Assembly (NCBI GenBank): GCA_034687125.1 | Contig: JAQGBZ010000110.1 | Span: 120,338-184,337 of the forward strand | Length of the DNA: 64,000 bases | Reading direction: 5' to 3' | DNA from: Neelides folsomi | Taxonomy: Eukaryota > Arthropoda > Collembola > Neelipleona > Neelidae | In this document: in pieces, positions 13,183-28,100 of the stretch | How positions within the stretch are numbered: the stretch's first letter is position 1 | Layout: each line of letters opens with the position of its first letter | Position numbers and translations under genes: made by a program | Notes under the pieces: generated by a model | The model's database searches: none | Seen by the model: only the letters and a program-made list of their open reading frames with translations | Told to the model about the DNA's origin: nothing

Positions 13183-16100
13183 TTACAAGTACTGCTAGTG
13201 CTACCTCATTCAGTAATAATTGAGGAATAAAATGAAACGATTATTCGTAAAAATACACAAATACCTAATTTAAACATATTCGAATTGAATCAATAAAGTG
13301 AATTGAAGTTGAATGCATAGTGTCATCGAGGTTCAAAAAGGTGAAAATAAGGAAATGTGAGAAAGCAAGGTCGAAATTGAAGTGTAAATATGAATAGGGG
13401 ATTCCACCGCAAGTTTGACAATGGCGACCAAATTCAACTTGTGAATGGAGAGGGGAAGGAAGTTAAAAAGTCGTTGAAAGAAGGTACAACTTTAAACTTC
13501 CCTTATTATCAACACGGGCACAAAGGGGAAATACACTATGTACTCTTGAATTGTATAGATCTCAGCTGTGAATTGAAAGGAAGGAAGAGCTTTTGAGAAC
13601 TCAACCTTGTTTCTCCCTTTAACATTACATCACCAACTCACTCAATTTAAATTTACATCTCAATAGATTCAACTAGAAAATAATTGCATTTAAAAGTTTG
13701 TGTTTAAAGTTTCTCATTCGTTATTTGGAGCCCTCTAATACAATTACGAATTTCTCAAATATCCTTTTTAACATAATTTAAAAATTGGCAGTTTCATTAC
13801 AGATAATATACATAGTAATCCAAATGTCCGTATTATGCCATATATGGAATTGTAATTGCAATCACTTTTATTTTTAATTTATAAATATTTACAAATTATT
13901 TCATTCTATTATTATAAGCTTATGGTAGGGATATTTCTTTCATAAGTATGTAATAGTGATAAGTAAATAGTTTCAATAAGTTTTTGATGAAAGTGATGAT
14001 TAAATGTATTAAGAAATCGACAATGACAAAATTGATGACGCTAAATACAAATATAATAGAGATAGAGTGGAAAAAACTTTTGATTATATTATTCTTCAGT
14101 GAAAGTGATGAAGAGTTTTGGAGGAATGAAATTGAGAAACTTTGTCTTCAAATGTTATGAAACTACAATATAAAAGTGGCGGAAAGAGAGTTCCGTCCAT
14201 TCCACAGCGTCTAATGTCTAATAAGGAGGTCCCAAGAGTTTCTTTTCTCTTTGCCCTCTGTGTACTAAATAGGAAAAAGGGGAGAGAAAGCACGGAAAAA
14301 GAAATATGTCTCAAATTACTTATTATCCCATAGCAGGAGTCTTGAAGACCGAGCGACTTGACTCTTTCATCCACTCCTACGTATATTGCTCAATTAGCAG
14401 GCTTATTTGTGACCCTCGGTTTCATATGAGAGGAGTTGAAGAAAGAGAGAGTCTAACAAAGGCAATAAGTTGAAGTGGAAAGGTTCTTATATAGTAGAGA
14501 GGCAGAAGGTGAACTCGGCTGAGCGGTGTGAGTAAATATCCCCCAACACACTCTCGCCCAAACTTTCCAAACTTGAGAATCAAAGTCCAGTCGAGAAAAT
14601 GTGCACAGGCTCTCCATAAAACTGCAAATGTCAGACATCCTCTCCTAAGAGTGTATCCTATCCTAATTCTTCTCGACGGCCCTGGTCGTGCCCGAGAACC
14701 CGAGGAGAATTTGAACCAATTTCCCAACACTTCCTATTTCTCAAGAATGGGCCATCTTTGCTCTCATCGCCATTAAGCTTCTCTTCTTCCTTTACAAACA
14801 GGAGTTGAGAGGTGGAAGTGTGAGGAATTTAAAGGCTCAAATGGTGTCTTGGTCTAATGCACGATTTCATCTCAATTCAAACCACTTTAAGAAGAAGAGA
14901 GGTTTGAGACGCAAGAGACCAATAGTCATAGATTATTATTATTATTGCCGGGAGACTTCGCTCTTCAGAATCTCCCAAGAGTGGGAAAGAGAGGCCGAGA
15001 ATCGGGGAATTGGTGAAGATTCTCCACTTCACATGGGGGAGAGGGAAAGCGGAAGTGGTTAAGTGTGCCCATGATCGAACCCTCTCTCATTCAACTATCC
15101 GAAATTATAGTTCGGCCTCTTATAAAATACAATTTACTTATCGTTGCTTTTATATGTGTATACAAGAGAAGTGAATGGAGAAGCCAACGGCTTCTCGAGC
15201 CATCCTTTGCTTCAATGGACAAGAAAAGGAAATAAAAAGACCAGTGGACTATGAGCAAAAGAGGAAAGTGATATAAGCCTTCCCTTCTATCAACGATACT
15301 CATCCTATAACCATTTACTCATTTCCTCTGACTCTTCCAATTTCAACCAATCTTCCACGAATGGGCTTATAAGGCGAGATAATTCTTGACGCTTTTTCAC
15401 GATTCAAGCGAGCGTGCCAAAATTAGTAAAAGTCTAATTAATTCCTGTCAATAAAATTCCTTTATATTCCTTTCCCTTTCACCCCCCTCCTACCAACTCC
15501 GGGATGGGAAACGTGAAATGGGGGGAAAACGAGTTGGTGAAAAACTCAAATTCTCGACCCTCATTTATGTTCAAATGTCGTAACGGGAATATATCGTCGA
15601 TTTGAAACGCCGTTAAATTACACTCTAATACAAACCTTTCTCTGTGGTAGAAGAATGCTGGATGCGTAGTGGAGGTGGAAAGCAACATAAATACATATCT
15701 ATGTGCTTATGTTCTTGAAAAGGAAAGTGAAATGGGTTTCTCAAGTCTGTGATTTCATTTCCCCATTTTACTCCTTCCCAACAACATTATAATGGGGGTG
15801 AGAAGAAAGGAAAATCTCCCATTCTTTCCTTTCCCATTTGAGCCCATTGTATAAACAGAAGAACCAGAATCTTGTTGTTCATTAAGGAAATGAACTGCCT
15901 AAACTATGTATTACACACTACTTTATATCAAGCACAATCTTGTCCATCTAATTTAATAGCATTGGAAATGATTCTAAATAAAATTGGAGCTCGTAAAATT
16001 AAGTGTTAGCGGCTGTGCTACTTTACTCATAAGTGTACAATCCTTTCTCAACCTTTCAAAAATGTCAAAGGCCCAAAATTAAACAAAATACAGTATCAAT

Positions 16101-19100
16101 TAAAAGACACACTTGAAAATTTTGATCAAGTAGAAAATCTCATTAATCAATTAAAGTCTCAATGTGGAGAGCAATTTCCTTTATTAACATTTGCGATTAA
16201 GAGGAATAGGACGGAGAGATAAGCCGAGAGTTGTTATTAAATAGAAACTGAGTATCCATCTAAATGAGTAAGTGGATTTGAGGAATTTGGTAATTCCATC
16301 TCGAGCCACATGAGCCTGATAGACGTTAGCTCAAGAGTCGGAATTGAGAATTCCACTTCACTCACTCGATTCGTGTATCTCTGCTGTGAATCTAAATGGG
16401 AGAGGAGAAGCCCTTTGCTCCCACTTCCCATTCCCTTGGCAAGGAGTAAAAGAGGGAGGAGCACATATCGCTTTCAAAATTAGGAGATTGATCCGGCCTT
16501 TTGATTATTTGACTCTTCCACCCATCCATTTCCATTCACCTCACTGGCTTCCCTCTAAAGCTCCGAGATCTCGGACGAGAAATCTGCCCCAGTGGTGAAC
16601 CCCCCTTTCAACTGAGATTGATGAAAGGGAAACAACTTGCTTTCACTTCGGAAAAGTTTATGCTCCTCTACATCCGATTTTTTCACTCCCAGACCCCGTC
16701 CTCGATGAGAAACTACACAAACTTCCATTTCCTCTTGCTGCTCGACAACAGGGTTCTATCTGTATATGTTGAATATACAAGGCTAATTTCGAGAGCTTAA
16801 AAGTTCAATAAGTCCTTTCCCTACTCATTTCCCCTACAACGATAAAACACATAAATAAACGTGGGGGTTGACAGAGGCGGCAAATAAAAATTGGTAGATC
16901 GAATAGGTAATTGGGTTTAGGGAAAGTTGGGAACGCGGTTTCGCCATGGAGGCTCCGCCGATAGCCGATAATAGGAAGAGCATTGGGGTGGAGAGAAGAG
17001 GAAATGAAAGAGCAAGTGAAGTCGAAAGAGTTGAGGACGAAGGAGAAGGAAGTCGTCCATCATACGTACTAGATCCCTACCTCCCTCGTCTTTGCAGGAA
17101 GAGACCGCAGAAACAATTTATTTCGACGGAACATACATTACATATTCGGTAGCCTCAGCAGTTTCACCATCACGAATAAATCCATTTTATACATTATTAT
17201 AAATAATAAGAATCCGATGGTCAGACAGAAATGGGAATTCTTTAACATCAAATTGTTTGTTGAATAGATCATATTTCAATTAAGGAACCCAAAATGTTTT
17301 TCGCGTTGAATATTTACATACAGATATATAGTAGGTAAATATAATTAAAAGTATTTGTGTAGGTATTCTATACTTCTACATAAAGTTTTTAGTTCTTCAA
17401 AATATAGTTGATGTTGGCTATTATTCAATTTGGAAAAGAATGCAAGATAATAATGCAATAGCTAGCGTAAAAAATTGAATAAAATCGTATCAACTTTATC
17501 CTCCCCATAAGTATTTAATGGATATTTGCATATGCATTTATGTAGAGCCCCTCGTAGTAACAAACTTTTCATTACACCCCTCAATGGTTTTACGACCCTT
17601 TTATTCAGGAAATTATATCTTTCTTCACATATGGGAATCTGCGTTCCTTGGAGGGAAAAGTAAACGAGGGGAAGAAGGTAGAATTAAAAAATCGTTAAGC
17701 TCGAAAAGTATTAACATTTTTCTAAAGGGAAAAATATGATTAGAAAGTTCATAAAGATGTGTTTTTCCATTAATGGGCCTTCTGATTGCCTCGGAGGAGT
17801 TCCCCCGAGTCAATTCCCTCGTTATAGGAAACTCCCTGATTACTCTCACGGGGCGAACCGAAGAGGAAATTAAGGGTAAAGTTGAAAAGTTGGTGAGTTA
17901 TCAGCATCAATTCAGAGTTCGACTCCCAGAGAATCCTCTGTCTCCGGCACGTGTCTAGATTCTATTTAATCTTTGCCACCTCGATTGCCCTTCCCGTCTC
18001 ACACCTTCCATTCCCCTCATCTTGAAGGTGAAAGCGAGGGAGGTATTTACTGATAGCAAATAAAAGGTATCATCAGTGCCGCCTTATTACATGCGACTGG
18101 TCCATTCAATTGAATGGAGCCAACAAAGAGCCTAGTTCAGTTAATAGGATTTAATGGAGGATGAAACCCCTTAAATACTGCACGTTTCTCCTCTTGTACA
18201 TACTAACTAAGCATTGGGTCACTCATAGGCCTTGTCGCCTTTGGCCATCACTCCCCTTTGTTCTCTCGCGGTAAATGAAATAAAGCGGCACTTTGCGATT
18301 GCGTAAATGAGAAGAGTGAAAGTTAAGATTTGGAGTAAGACGAAGAGTCTCGAAGAACCTCGTTATCTTTAGGAAAGGGAGGAGAAGACGAGGGTCGGAA
18401 CTGCTATTCCCCCGCCTTCCCTGTCCTACTGTCCGCTAGGGAATGGTTAATGTGTGAGCCTGGAAATAGTGATCGATGCTTGACGCAGAATAAGATTTGA
18501 TAAAGGTCCAGATAAAGAATTGCTGACTATTTGCTCCCTCCTTCCCAGCAAGGCCTTTTCCTACTTCTCGGGAGAAGCTTAGGAGAACCGCATTAGCGAG
18601 CTAAGCTTAAGCTTCAAGAAAAATTAGACAACCGGATGGAATCTCCCAGGATCCTTTCATCATGATCACAATTTTCTCTTCTCCCCATTCCCTTCACATG
18701 TCCCATACACGAGGAGGAATCTTCGCTTCTTTACTTTTTTATCTCGTGACAAATTTGCATTTAGTTGAACCATCTGTAACTGTAGTGGAAAGGAAAAGCC
18801 TTTTTCTTTCCTCACAACCGCAGCAGATACAAATTCCGAGCTTTTCACATCTCATCCATCACCCCTTACCCCCAAATTGCTCTTTTTCTATTAACTCAAT
18901 TCTTTTCTAGGGCATTTTCTTCTTTCCCCCACTAAACTGATTTTATTATCTCACATCTTGACATTAAATTCTTTACATTAAGTAATAAACTCATTAAAAT
19001 CCTCTACCCATTATGCTCTTAAAGTGAACATCTATGTATTATTATAATTTGTATAAATGTAATTTAATCCTAACTCAATTGAAGGCCTTCAAATAAAATG

Positions 19101-22100
19101 GTAATGGGATTATTTGTTATTCACAAAGGGAAAAATGCCTTTGGCTTCTCATATATACATGGAATTTACGGATCTGTACGTTTGCCTGGTAGTCGTATTA
19201 AATCGTTTAAAGAAAATGAGGTAAAGAAAGGGCGGGCATCCACATAAGACAGATTGAAATATTCATGGAGGCATGAGAGCTATCAAATTAACAAGAGAAT
19301 GCTTTGCTCATTGCAAATTTTACAAAGCATAAGATATTACTATTTGCATCCCAAGCTTGAGTTTAAAAGTTTAATGAAGCCATTGGAGGGTTTTGGAGAT
19401 AAAAGAAAGTTTAAGGCCGTGAAAAATTGAATTTCGTTGAGCCTCCCTTCAAAGGGATGAGAAAGGATGTAAATTATCCAAAATTTCATCCTTTTTGAGA
19501 ACAATAATAATCTCCGAGAAACATTTTTCCTGTCTTTTTCCCTTCTTGAAAATGAGGAGGGAGTTGTTATTAAGATCCTTAGTGAACTTATAGCTTCCTG
19601 ACGAGGACCTCTTCTATAAATTAGAGGGCTTTTGTCAGCTTTGGATTTTATCGCCGTTGGGAAGCCATCAAAGGACAACAGACCCATAAGTCTCTGCATT
19701 GAAAGGAGAATGAAGTCGATGAGTTTTTCTCCAACTCAAATCATCCGACTCCTCCTTGAGAAATCCATTATTAGGGGCTTCGTGTGTATAAGAAATAGAA
19801 ACATCTCGCACCAGAGCCCAACCGGCCTTCGTCTTCTGCCCACAAAGCTGGGCTTTTGCGGATAAGGAGTCCTTTCTCCCCTATCTCCTCTCAACTTTAT
19901 TAAAGAGTTTGGAGAAGACGAGTAGCTGTAAGAAAAGAAAAGCCTCTCAGAGAGGATCTCCGCTGCCCTTTGTGGGCCGTCAGGAAATCTGACTCGGGAG
20001 GTTTAATTAAAGCAAAACCGTAAAGTATTGTGTCGTTGTCTCCTTCAGCTTGGATCGAGTAAGAGGAGAGAGCCACCATAAATCAATTACAGAGCCCATT
20101 AATCTTTCTCGCCATGGGGGCGAAACAAAACACCCGAAACTAAACAAAATATCCCTCTTCGAGACAGAAGTGAAAGGGAGAAAGAAATGAGAAAAAGACC
20201 GACGTTGAGTCGAGGACCACGAAACGAGCGACACGAGCTGAGGGCGAACCTCAATTCTCCCATTCGACACTCGGAGTCTTCATGGGGAGACGAGCGGAAC
20301 GTCCATCCATTTATACCATTTGCCCTCATGAATTGGAAGGAACAACAAGAGTCGGCTATTACCGGCTCCTTCCCACAACCCCGCTCTAACATTGACAAAT
20401 TCCCTCAACTCAGAGCCTTGAAAGTTTCCACCAACTCCGAAACCTTATTGCCTACTACGATCTCTGACTTTTAAAAGAGAAAAGTCTTTTTCTTTTCTCT
20501 TGCGGTTTTCCCATCCTGCATACATATATCGGCGCCCAGTGTTCCCTAAAAAGATATTGTAAAAGGGGGGTTATCTCCGCCTGTACTTTATAATGTGCGG
20601 TATGTTGGAGGGTTCTCTACAGGCCTAGTTGGAGTTTAATCCTCTTTTCAGGAGTGGAAGGGGGAAGGCAGTAATTCAAATTGCTCACAAGGGGAAGCTT
20701 CGAGAGGAAACAAATCTTCTTCTCCCAACCTATCTGTATATTAAAAGTGGTCCCAGCAAGGAAAATTATTTTCTCTCATTGTTCATATTTGTCCTTTTCT
20801 AATCTCTCCGACGAGGCCTCGGAGTCACAGTCAAATAAATCAAGACTGGGAAAAGGGAATTTCTTGCTTCCTCACTTACCCACAGCCTTCCTCATCCCAA
20901 ATCCCACAGACATATGGATGTATGCATGTTTACGCTCCCATGCATGAGAGCTCTGTGCTCTTGTGGTAAATGAATGCAGAGCCGATCCACATCCGATGGT
21001 TTCATTTCACACCGCCTCCCGAGCCGCCTAATTCACTTCATCCAACCAGTTGGATTCATCTAATCCGCAATTACATTACAACATCCATTTCATCGCATGA
21101 CATTTGAAAATCCATGATTTAATAAGAGACCGACATTCGGGTTGGTTTAATAAAATTGGAATGAATGAGACAATAACTTTGAATTTGATATGAAGGATAC
21201 AATTAGGAGTGAGACCCACAATGACTGTTGTGAATCAAACCCAGATTTGCCCTTTGTATTTAAAACATTACTGTAGCCATTAATGCATTTGTTGGACGAC
21301 GAATGGAAATTGATAAATAGAATAGGGGAGACACGGCACGTGTAAAAATTATATGTATGAGTGTGTAAGTAAAAGCTAACCTTCATGGGAGCAGTAGAGG
21401 TAGATGATATTGTGCCAGCCGTAGTAGGCAATCGTATCAATCACAGCGCGATGAAAGTCCGGCCTCATGCTGGTCGCAAAATCCATCACCGATGAGACCA
21501 TCTGGAGTAAAAGAGAAAGAGTGTGAACGGACCGAGTTGTGAATCCCAATCTGAATTCAATTACACCCTCATGAACCATGTCATTGGGCAGTGGACTAAT
21601 CCTTCACCCACCGCCCTGCCACACGTTCTCACTCTTCCACCAGAAAGTTTTAATCTCCTCCAAGACCCAGATCCCACACTTTCCCCTTCAGTCATTAACA
21701 AATTAACTCGCTCAGGCCCCTTCATGAATTGTTTATTTCCTCAATTTACACCAAAGATGGACTATAAGAGAGCAAGAGGGGAATGAATGGGTTGACTCGT
21801 GTAATTGAAACGAGGTGACAAATGGGAAAGACAAATTGCCTTCCCCTCCTTCCCTCCTTAATTCAAGAGACAATGGAGTTTATTGAAAAGAGAATTTTCA
21901 GGATATTGGAAAGGGAAAAAGAAGTAAAATTTAAAGGTGAAAAATGAGGAAGCTCTCGACAGAAAATTGGTAAAAAAGAAATCGAATGTCAGTGATGAAA
22001 TGAATTTGGAATCCTCTGTGAGAGACAATCTTTTAGAGAGTGAATTGGGGACATTCGGCGGTCTTTAGGGATGTGAAGTGAAGTAATGAACCAGCAGCTC

Positions 22101-25100
22101 CAAACTTACCCTCTCCGGGAATGACGGGGTGAGGAAGGGCATCTGGAAGGTGTTGGAGTAGGAGTGAAACGTGTCGAAGGAGTCCGGTCCAACCGCTCCA
22201 ACCATTGTGAAGACTCCGCGTGAAAAATGACTGCAAACTGGAAGAGAGGAAAAGAGAAACCTCTTAGGAATCAATAATGATAATGGGAAAGTTTCATTAC
22301 CCTCATAACTTATGTACTATTATGGATTCATCAGGGACAATCCCATGGGAATTTATACCGACCGACGAAATGTGTCTCCTCACAGCATCACCAACAATCA
22401 AACATTTCCATTCACACAAAATCACCAAAATAAATTTTCCTTTACCTCCTGAATTTCAATGTAGAAAACCATTCGGTGTTTCCTCAATAAAAGGGTCACA
22501 AGAATAAAATAATATCGAATACTTTCATGCTTGAAAGTTTTTTGGCCAACATTCCTCCTCAAACTTTCCTCATCCCTCTATGCAACACGGAGAGTGTCTT
22601 AATAAGAGAAAATTCAATTCGCCCTTCTCATCTCAAAAGTAGGCCAGGAGTCTTATTATGATTTAATTTTAAATATTTTCCATATCTGCCCTACAACGGA
22701 GAGGATCTTACATAATCTAAAGTCATGTTTGAAGAAGATAGGGGCATAGCTAAGTATTTGGTAGTCTAGGGTAGGGATAAGAGGTCGGCTATGCGGGAAG
22801 TTAATTTGTTTGGGAATGGTTTCTCTGTGTAAGAGCTGTAGCAGCTTATTAAAAGTTCCGGAACTTTGGGATGTGAGGGAAAACAAAAATCTTTTCTCAT
22901 AAGTTATTTACTAAGTTAGAATGATGGAGAAGAGCGTAATCCCCTCGGAGGAATGTGATTTAGGAAGAGGGAGAGAAAAAAAGAAATCACCATACAACAA
23001 CCCTCGTCCTTCGTCGCGGAAGAGTGGAAGGCTGAGAGAACAAGCTCATTATGAGAGAACATTATAAAACTTTCCTCTTCTGACTTTCCTTTTCACTCGG
23101 TCCTCTTGTCTCTTTAATAGACTACTTGGATGATGACATTATTTATCTTTTCCTCTCACCCTCTCTTTACCTAGGTTTAGTTCTTTATATTTGGCTTGCC
23201 AAAGGGATTTTTGGGCCAGGAATGCGTGTCGGAATTTAACAACCCTCCTCTTCCCCCTCTGACAATGACGGGTGACGGTGGAGGCCTGATCGTGGAAGCA
23301 AGGGTCAAAGTCAATTAGAAACAAACGGCCATGTCCTAACCTCAACTCATAAAATACTCTGCTTCAAGTCCAGATCCATTCCCTACAGCAGTTAAGTCTT
23401 GGCTCATAGAGAGTAATAAAAATAAGAAAACAAGTTTCTCCTTATTCTTCCTAATCTGGAAATGATTTATCAACCCCACCAGCTTGTCCCTTCCTCTCTC
23501 CTCCCAACATTTCGAAGACAAATAAATAATCTTGAATCATTCTTCTGCATGTGTTAGGTAATTATTTGGAAATGAAGGCGGTCTGTGGTTTCCCCGACTC
23601 TTTGCTACTGCCTGGGATGAGACCATCAAAGTTTTCTTTTATAAAGATTCTCATTCCTTAGAATTCTTTACTTCCTTTCTTACTACGAAGATGATTTAAG
23701 CACTACCGAATATGCATACATAATTAAATCATCTGCTCCATCCAGATAAAAAGAAACTTTGTTTCTTTTCAATTAAATAACTTTGGTCCAAAAAGTTCCC
23801 ATTTTAAGTTACATCTTTTTTTAGATAACTTTGGAAAGAAATTCTTTGACTTCATTAAGGCTGATAATTACCTATTCGAATGATTATAATGAGAAAGATT
23901 TTCCCAATATTTGAACTACTCGTAAAACTTAAATAGAAGTTTTTATACAAACATTAAGTATGTATGTAGATTATAATATAAGTGATTACAATAGTTTGTA
24001 CCATTACCACATGTAGGTAAATGCTAACTTACATATACGTACTACCTATCATATATCAGTATTATAAACAATGTACCAAAATAACGATTTTCTATTAATA
24101 AATACACACCTACTAATACTATTTGTATACCTAGCATTTACATACTAACATAAGTAATCGCGATACAATATGTAAGAGAGGCAACTTATTGTTAGGGCTA
24201 GTTAGTTTGTAAACTTAGGAGTTTATAAAGGAAAGTATTTTTGGAAATACTATAGGGAAAATAGAGAAACCTTGTTTTTTCAACCCTTTCTCTTTGTTAT
24301 TTATTAGGATGTATAGTAAAGTAAACTTAAGAATCTTTACAACCAATCCCTCTGCTAGTCGTAAATTGAAGTGAATTAGAAACCGTAACTTAATGAGACT
24401 TGCACTCCTAATTCAAGAACTTTGTTTACACAAGAAGATGTACTAAATAAACTTTGGCTATCAAAATCAAAACACTCCTCAAAGGAGAAGAGAAAAGTAA
24501 GAAAGTAAATTAAGATACAGTTCTCAGGATTCCATGAACTCTCCCAGCACCCAAACCCTGGAGTTCTAAGAGGAGAAAAAGAGCAAAAAAGCTGCTAAAC
24601 ATTTCAAACCATTAACCGTTCCAGCACCGCATTTATTTGAGTGTGCCGAAGAAAGGCAAAGTTTTATGAGTAAATAGAGAATGTGAATGCAGACAGGTAC
24701 GTTCAAGTGTGTGAGGTATACAAATACTCCAAAGCCGAGACTCAATGGTCATTTTCTTTTTTTGCGTACAGCCTTCGAGTCTTCGCATTTTAAAAGAAGA
24801 ATTCGTTAAGCCTCAAGGATATCTTATTCCCAATCTCGGAGGATTTCAATTCTATTTGAAGGCTTGGCTCTTTGAAGGTTCGGTGAAGAAGTGGATGTCC
24901 ATCTCGCAGCAATGCAACCAAGAATTTTACAATTCTTCTGTTTCCTGCGGGGATTCTCATGTCCAGCTCTCCAACTTGCTCATTTTTGATTGGCCTCGTT
25001 CTCCCCTTTGAGGGAAATTGAATAAGCGAAAGTTCCTCTTTCCTCGTTATAAAGAGAGTTATCTGAGGAGCTCGTTCTCCACTTATGAACGACTTCGATC

Positions 25101-28100
25101 GCCACACTCAGCTTTCTTTACAAATATGGGGAAGGGGGCTTGGACACGACGTATAGAGCATTTCTTTTCAACTTTCTTTTTCTTTAACCACTTTAAATCT
25201 TTCTACCCAAATCCCCCCACTTCTTAAAATAAAAAGTTCTACTTGAGGGAACATCTCATATACTCCCTTCCACTTGATTCTCAACTTGAGTTCATTTAAA
25301 CTCAACTTTACTTTGGATCCCATTTCCCCGGATTAGGGAGGACAAAGAAGGAGCCATTTGAGGAAAACTTTCACCTCTAATCTCCCCCAATTTACTTTTA
25401 AGAATTACCCGGATTCAAAAGCCTTTTAATCTTGTTTATCACCCCGTCTGACAAATTGCTCCCATATCCCCCACAACAACTCTGACCTCATTTATAGATA
25501 AAGATAAAGGGCACACTATTTATTAACGAAACAAATGCGACGGCTCATCCCTCATTCAATTTTCATCCCTTTTATTTTTTGACAAATCCCAAAAAGGAGT
25601 TCCAGCTCCATCAATTATGAATTGAGTGGTTTTATCATTCCCTTTCTTATAACTAGTAATAAGAGAAAATCGCAGAGATATTAAGACTTTAGGGATTTCC
25701 TTTTGATCCTTATAGACGGGCCCAATGAGGTCTTCTAATGGTGCGAAAGGCTCAAGATGACTACCTATAACTCCAATGAGCTTAGAGTCAAGATTAAGAA
25801 GAATGCGCTCGTTTAAATTGAAAGAAGCGTCCGGTCAGCGCTTTTAAGTTATCCTTTTTCTCTTTTTGGCTTTTTTCCGACTTGGTGGAGAAAGTCCCCC
25901 CTTTTATGGCTCCTTTGATGTGGATAAAAGACCCGCGTCTCACGCCGTGAATAGTAATTCCCTCTAATTTTACCCTCCCACTGCACAGAGAATGCAAATG
26001 CAAATCCAAATGCATACATAAAAGCTCGACTCCTCCTCAAACCTTCAGCCTCTCCGCGTTTATCGACCTTTCCAGACCAAAATCTTAAAACTAAAGCTCT
26101 GTTCTTTCCCCAGTTCAATTTTCACACGACGAGCTTCGCTCCTTTCACACCCATAATAAACCCACTTTCCTCCCGTTCCTCTCGCCCAATAAATAAAACT
26201 TAGAGGACATGCGGCACACTTTTACGCATACGATTCCACGTAAAATATCGGACGTGGAAGTATTCTCCCATATGTCTCCTTCGGTCGGAGAAAGTGGAAG
26301 AGGCTAAAACAATGTAAATACAATGATTTATCGATTACTCGTGAGACATTTATGTAGAATAATTTTCCTTCGCGCCTCCCAAATGCTCTACTTATTTGCT
26401 AAATAGCCTCTATAATAGAAGACAAAATATGGGGGATAAGTAAGTGGGGGGACGAGCTAGTGATAATGGCCAAACAGGAGAAAGTAAGTAGTGCCCCAAT
26501 TGAGAAGGATATTGAGGGATGGGGATTGCGAAGGCTCATCCCAGTAAAGATAAAGCCAAGAAGTAAAAAAGATCTATAACTCTCCCCTCGATCCCACTAA
26601 AGTGAAAGCATATCAAACTACTTTGTATTTCTTCCGGCCCTGTGTATTAGAAATACACGTACGGGCCCGCTCGCGAACATCCCTCAGTTCGATTCTCATG
26701 GCGGATCGGAATAAAATTGGTCTGACATGTGATAGTGCCATTAGAGTGGATTGGTGATGTGGGGCAGAGAGGGTATAAGTGGGGCTTCTCGTGAGTATGT
26801 GTGTCATGGGATTCCCCCTCTCCGTTCCTTCTTCTTCGGGTTCTTCGTCTTACTCCACTAGGAGCCTAATGTGTCTACTGAACTAGTTCGCCAAGGGTCC
26901 CAAACGGAGATTCGCGTAATACTTCTCCTCAAGACTCCCGGCATTCGGAAACCTCTCTTGGCTTCATGTCAAAACCGTGTAGACGAAGAATAAAATGAGC
27001 CATGTCACGAACTTTCCTCTCATCCCCATCCTCCCCATATAAGACATAATGCATAGGGAGAATGAGAAGTTAGGCTCATGATGACTTCTTATTCCCTCCA
27101 CCCATCGAAATAACAGACTCTCTTGATTCAACAACTCTCCATCTGCATGTGGGTTTGGCTATATAGTGATGAGGGAAGGGAATTCCCTCCTCTACTTTGA
27201 GTTCAAAGATGTGGAATGTAAGAGGGTCTAAAAGGGCCAATCCTCGAGTTGAGATCTCCTTAATGATCACATCATCTTATACTCCACTCCTTCCAACCTC
27301 CTTCCTCGTAAGAGAGGCAATGAGAGGAAGGATGAAGGCATTATTTCCCTTCGTGTACATTAACTTTTGCTCAAAGATCTCCCCCTCAAATGTGGAATAT
27401 CATAGTGGAAAAGTAAGCTCGAGACGTTCACTCCAATCATTACAAACCCCGACTCTCATTCTCAACCGAAGAATCCTTCACTTTGACTTCCTTTAAGCCC
27501 CGTTTCCCTCACTCCATTCCCCTCTTATTCCCTTTTCTTCACATGCGGTCACGAGGCCATTACACACTCAAAACCTTCAATTGTATCTTAAATAGGCAAT
27601 TTCCAATTTTTTTACCATTTCGACCTCCTTTAAAATGTAAGTATAGAATAAAAGAAAATATTTTAAAAAATTTTAAAAAATCTAAAGGACAATTTTCCTA
27701 AAGTTTCTCTAATGTTGAATAAGAAAATAATTCAAATATTTATTCATCCCCCCCCTTTTAATTCAATTCATTGAGCAAAGAAAGGAGCACAAAGTCCAAG
27801 TAATAGAATAATTAATAGGAATCGAACGGCTGATGAGAAAACCGAGACTCTTTTGTGCCAATTCCGTCTGTTTTCTGAGATACTCGGACATAGAGGGAAA
27901 GGAAGTAAGAGATGTTTATTCTCTTTAGAAAACCGCACGTTTCAACTTAATGAAACGAAAATTTCACTAATTCCTTGATGAATGATGCAAATGATGGCTT
28001 TAAAGACTCTCTCTTCTATTTCTCTCCTTCGAGAATCCAAATTACTTCTTATATATCTTACATATACTCCAAATGTCTTGACTCGCATTCAAATGGGACC

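Larger units (their letters stand above)
9664..21380 (-). other. Glutamate receptor intron 4
   Basis: Intron of 11.7 kb. It alternates AT-rich blocks (11200-11650, 12400-12800, 13640-14050, 17160-17500, 18960-19100) with blocks of higher GC rich in GGAAAG/CTTTCC tracts (10180-11050, 14350-15500, 16900-17150, 18300-18650, 19860-20550). It contains a (TA)n run, a long (TAA)n microsatellite and a small hairpin at 20475-20501. I find no splice-bounded exon with recognisable protein similarity on either strand. Confidence 0.65.

Noticed and set aside
16946-17152. Plus-strand open frame with a good start context (CGCCATGG)
   Set aside because: 68 codons, charged and repetitive, no domain and no supporting splice or poly(A) signals.
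22065-22274. Two overlapping minus-strand frames over receptor exon 3, the other one reading HNGWSGWTGLLRH
   Set aside because: Only the frame with GPDSFDTFHSYSNTFQMPF matches the receptor family and the flanking phases; the other is its shadow.
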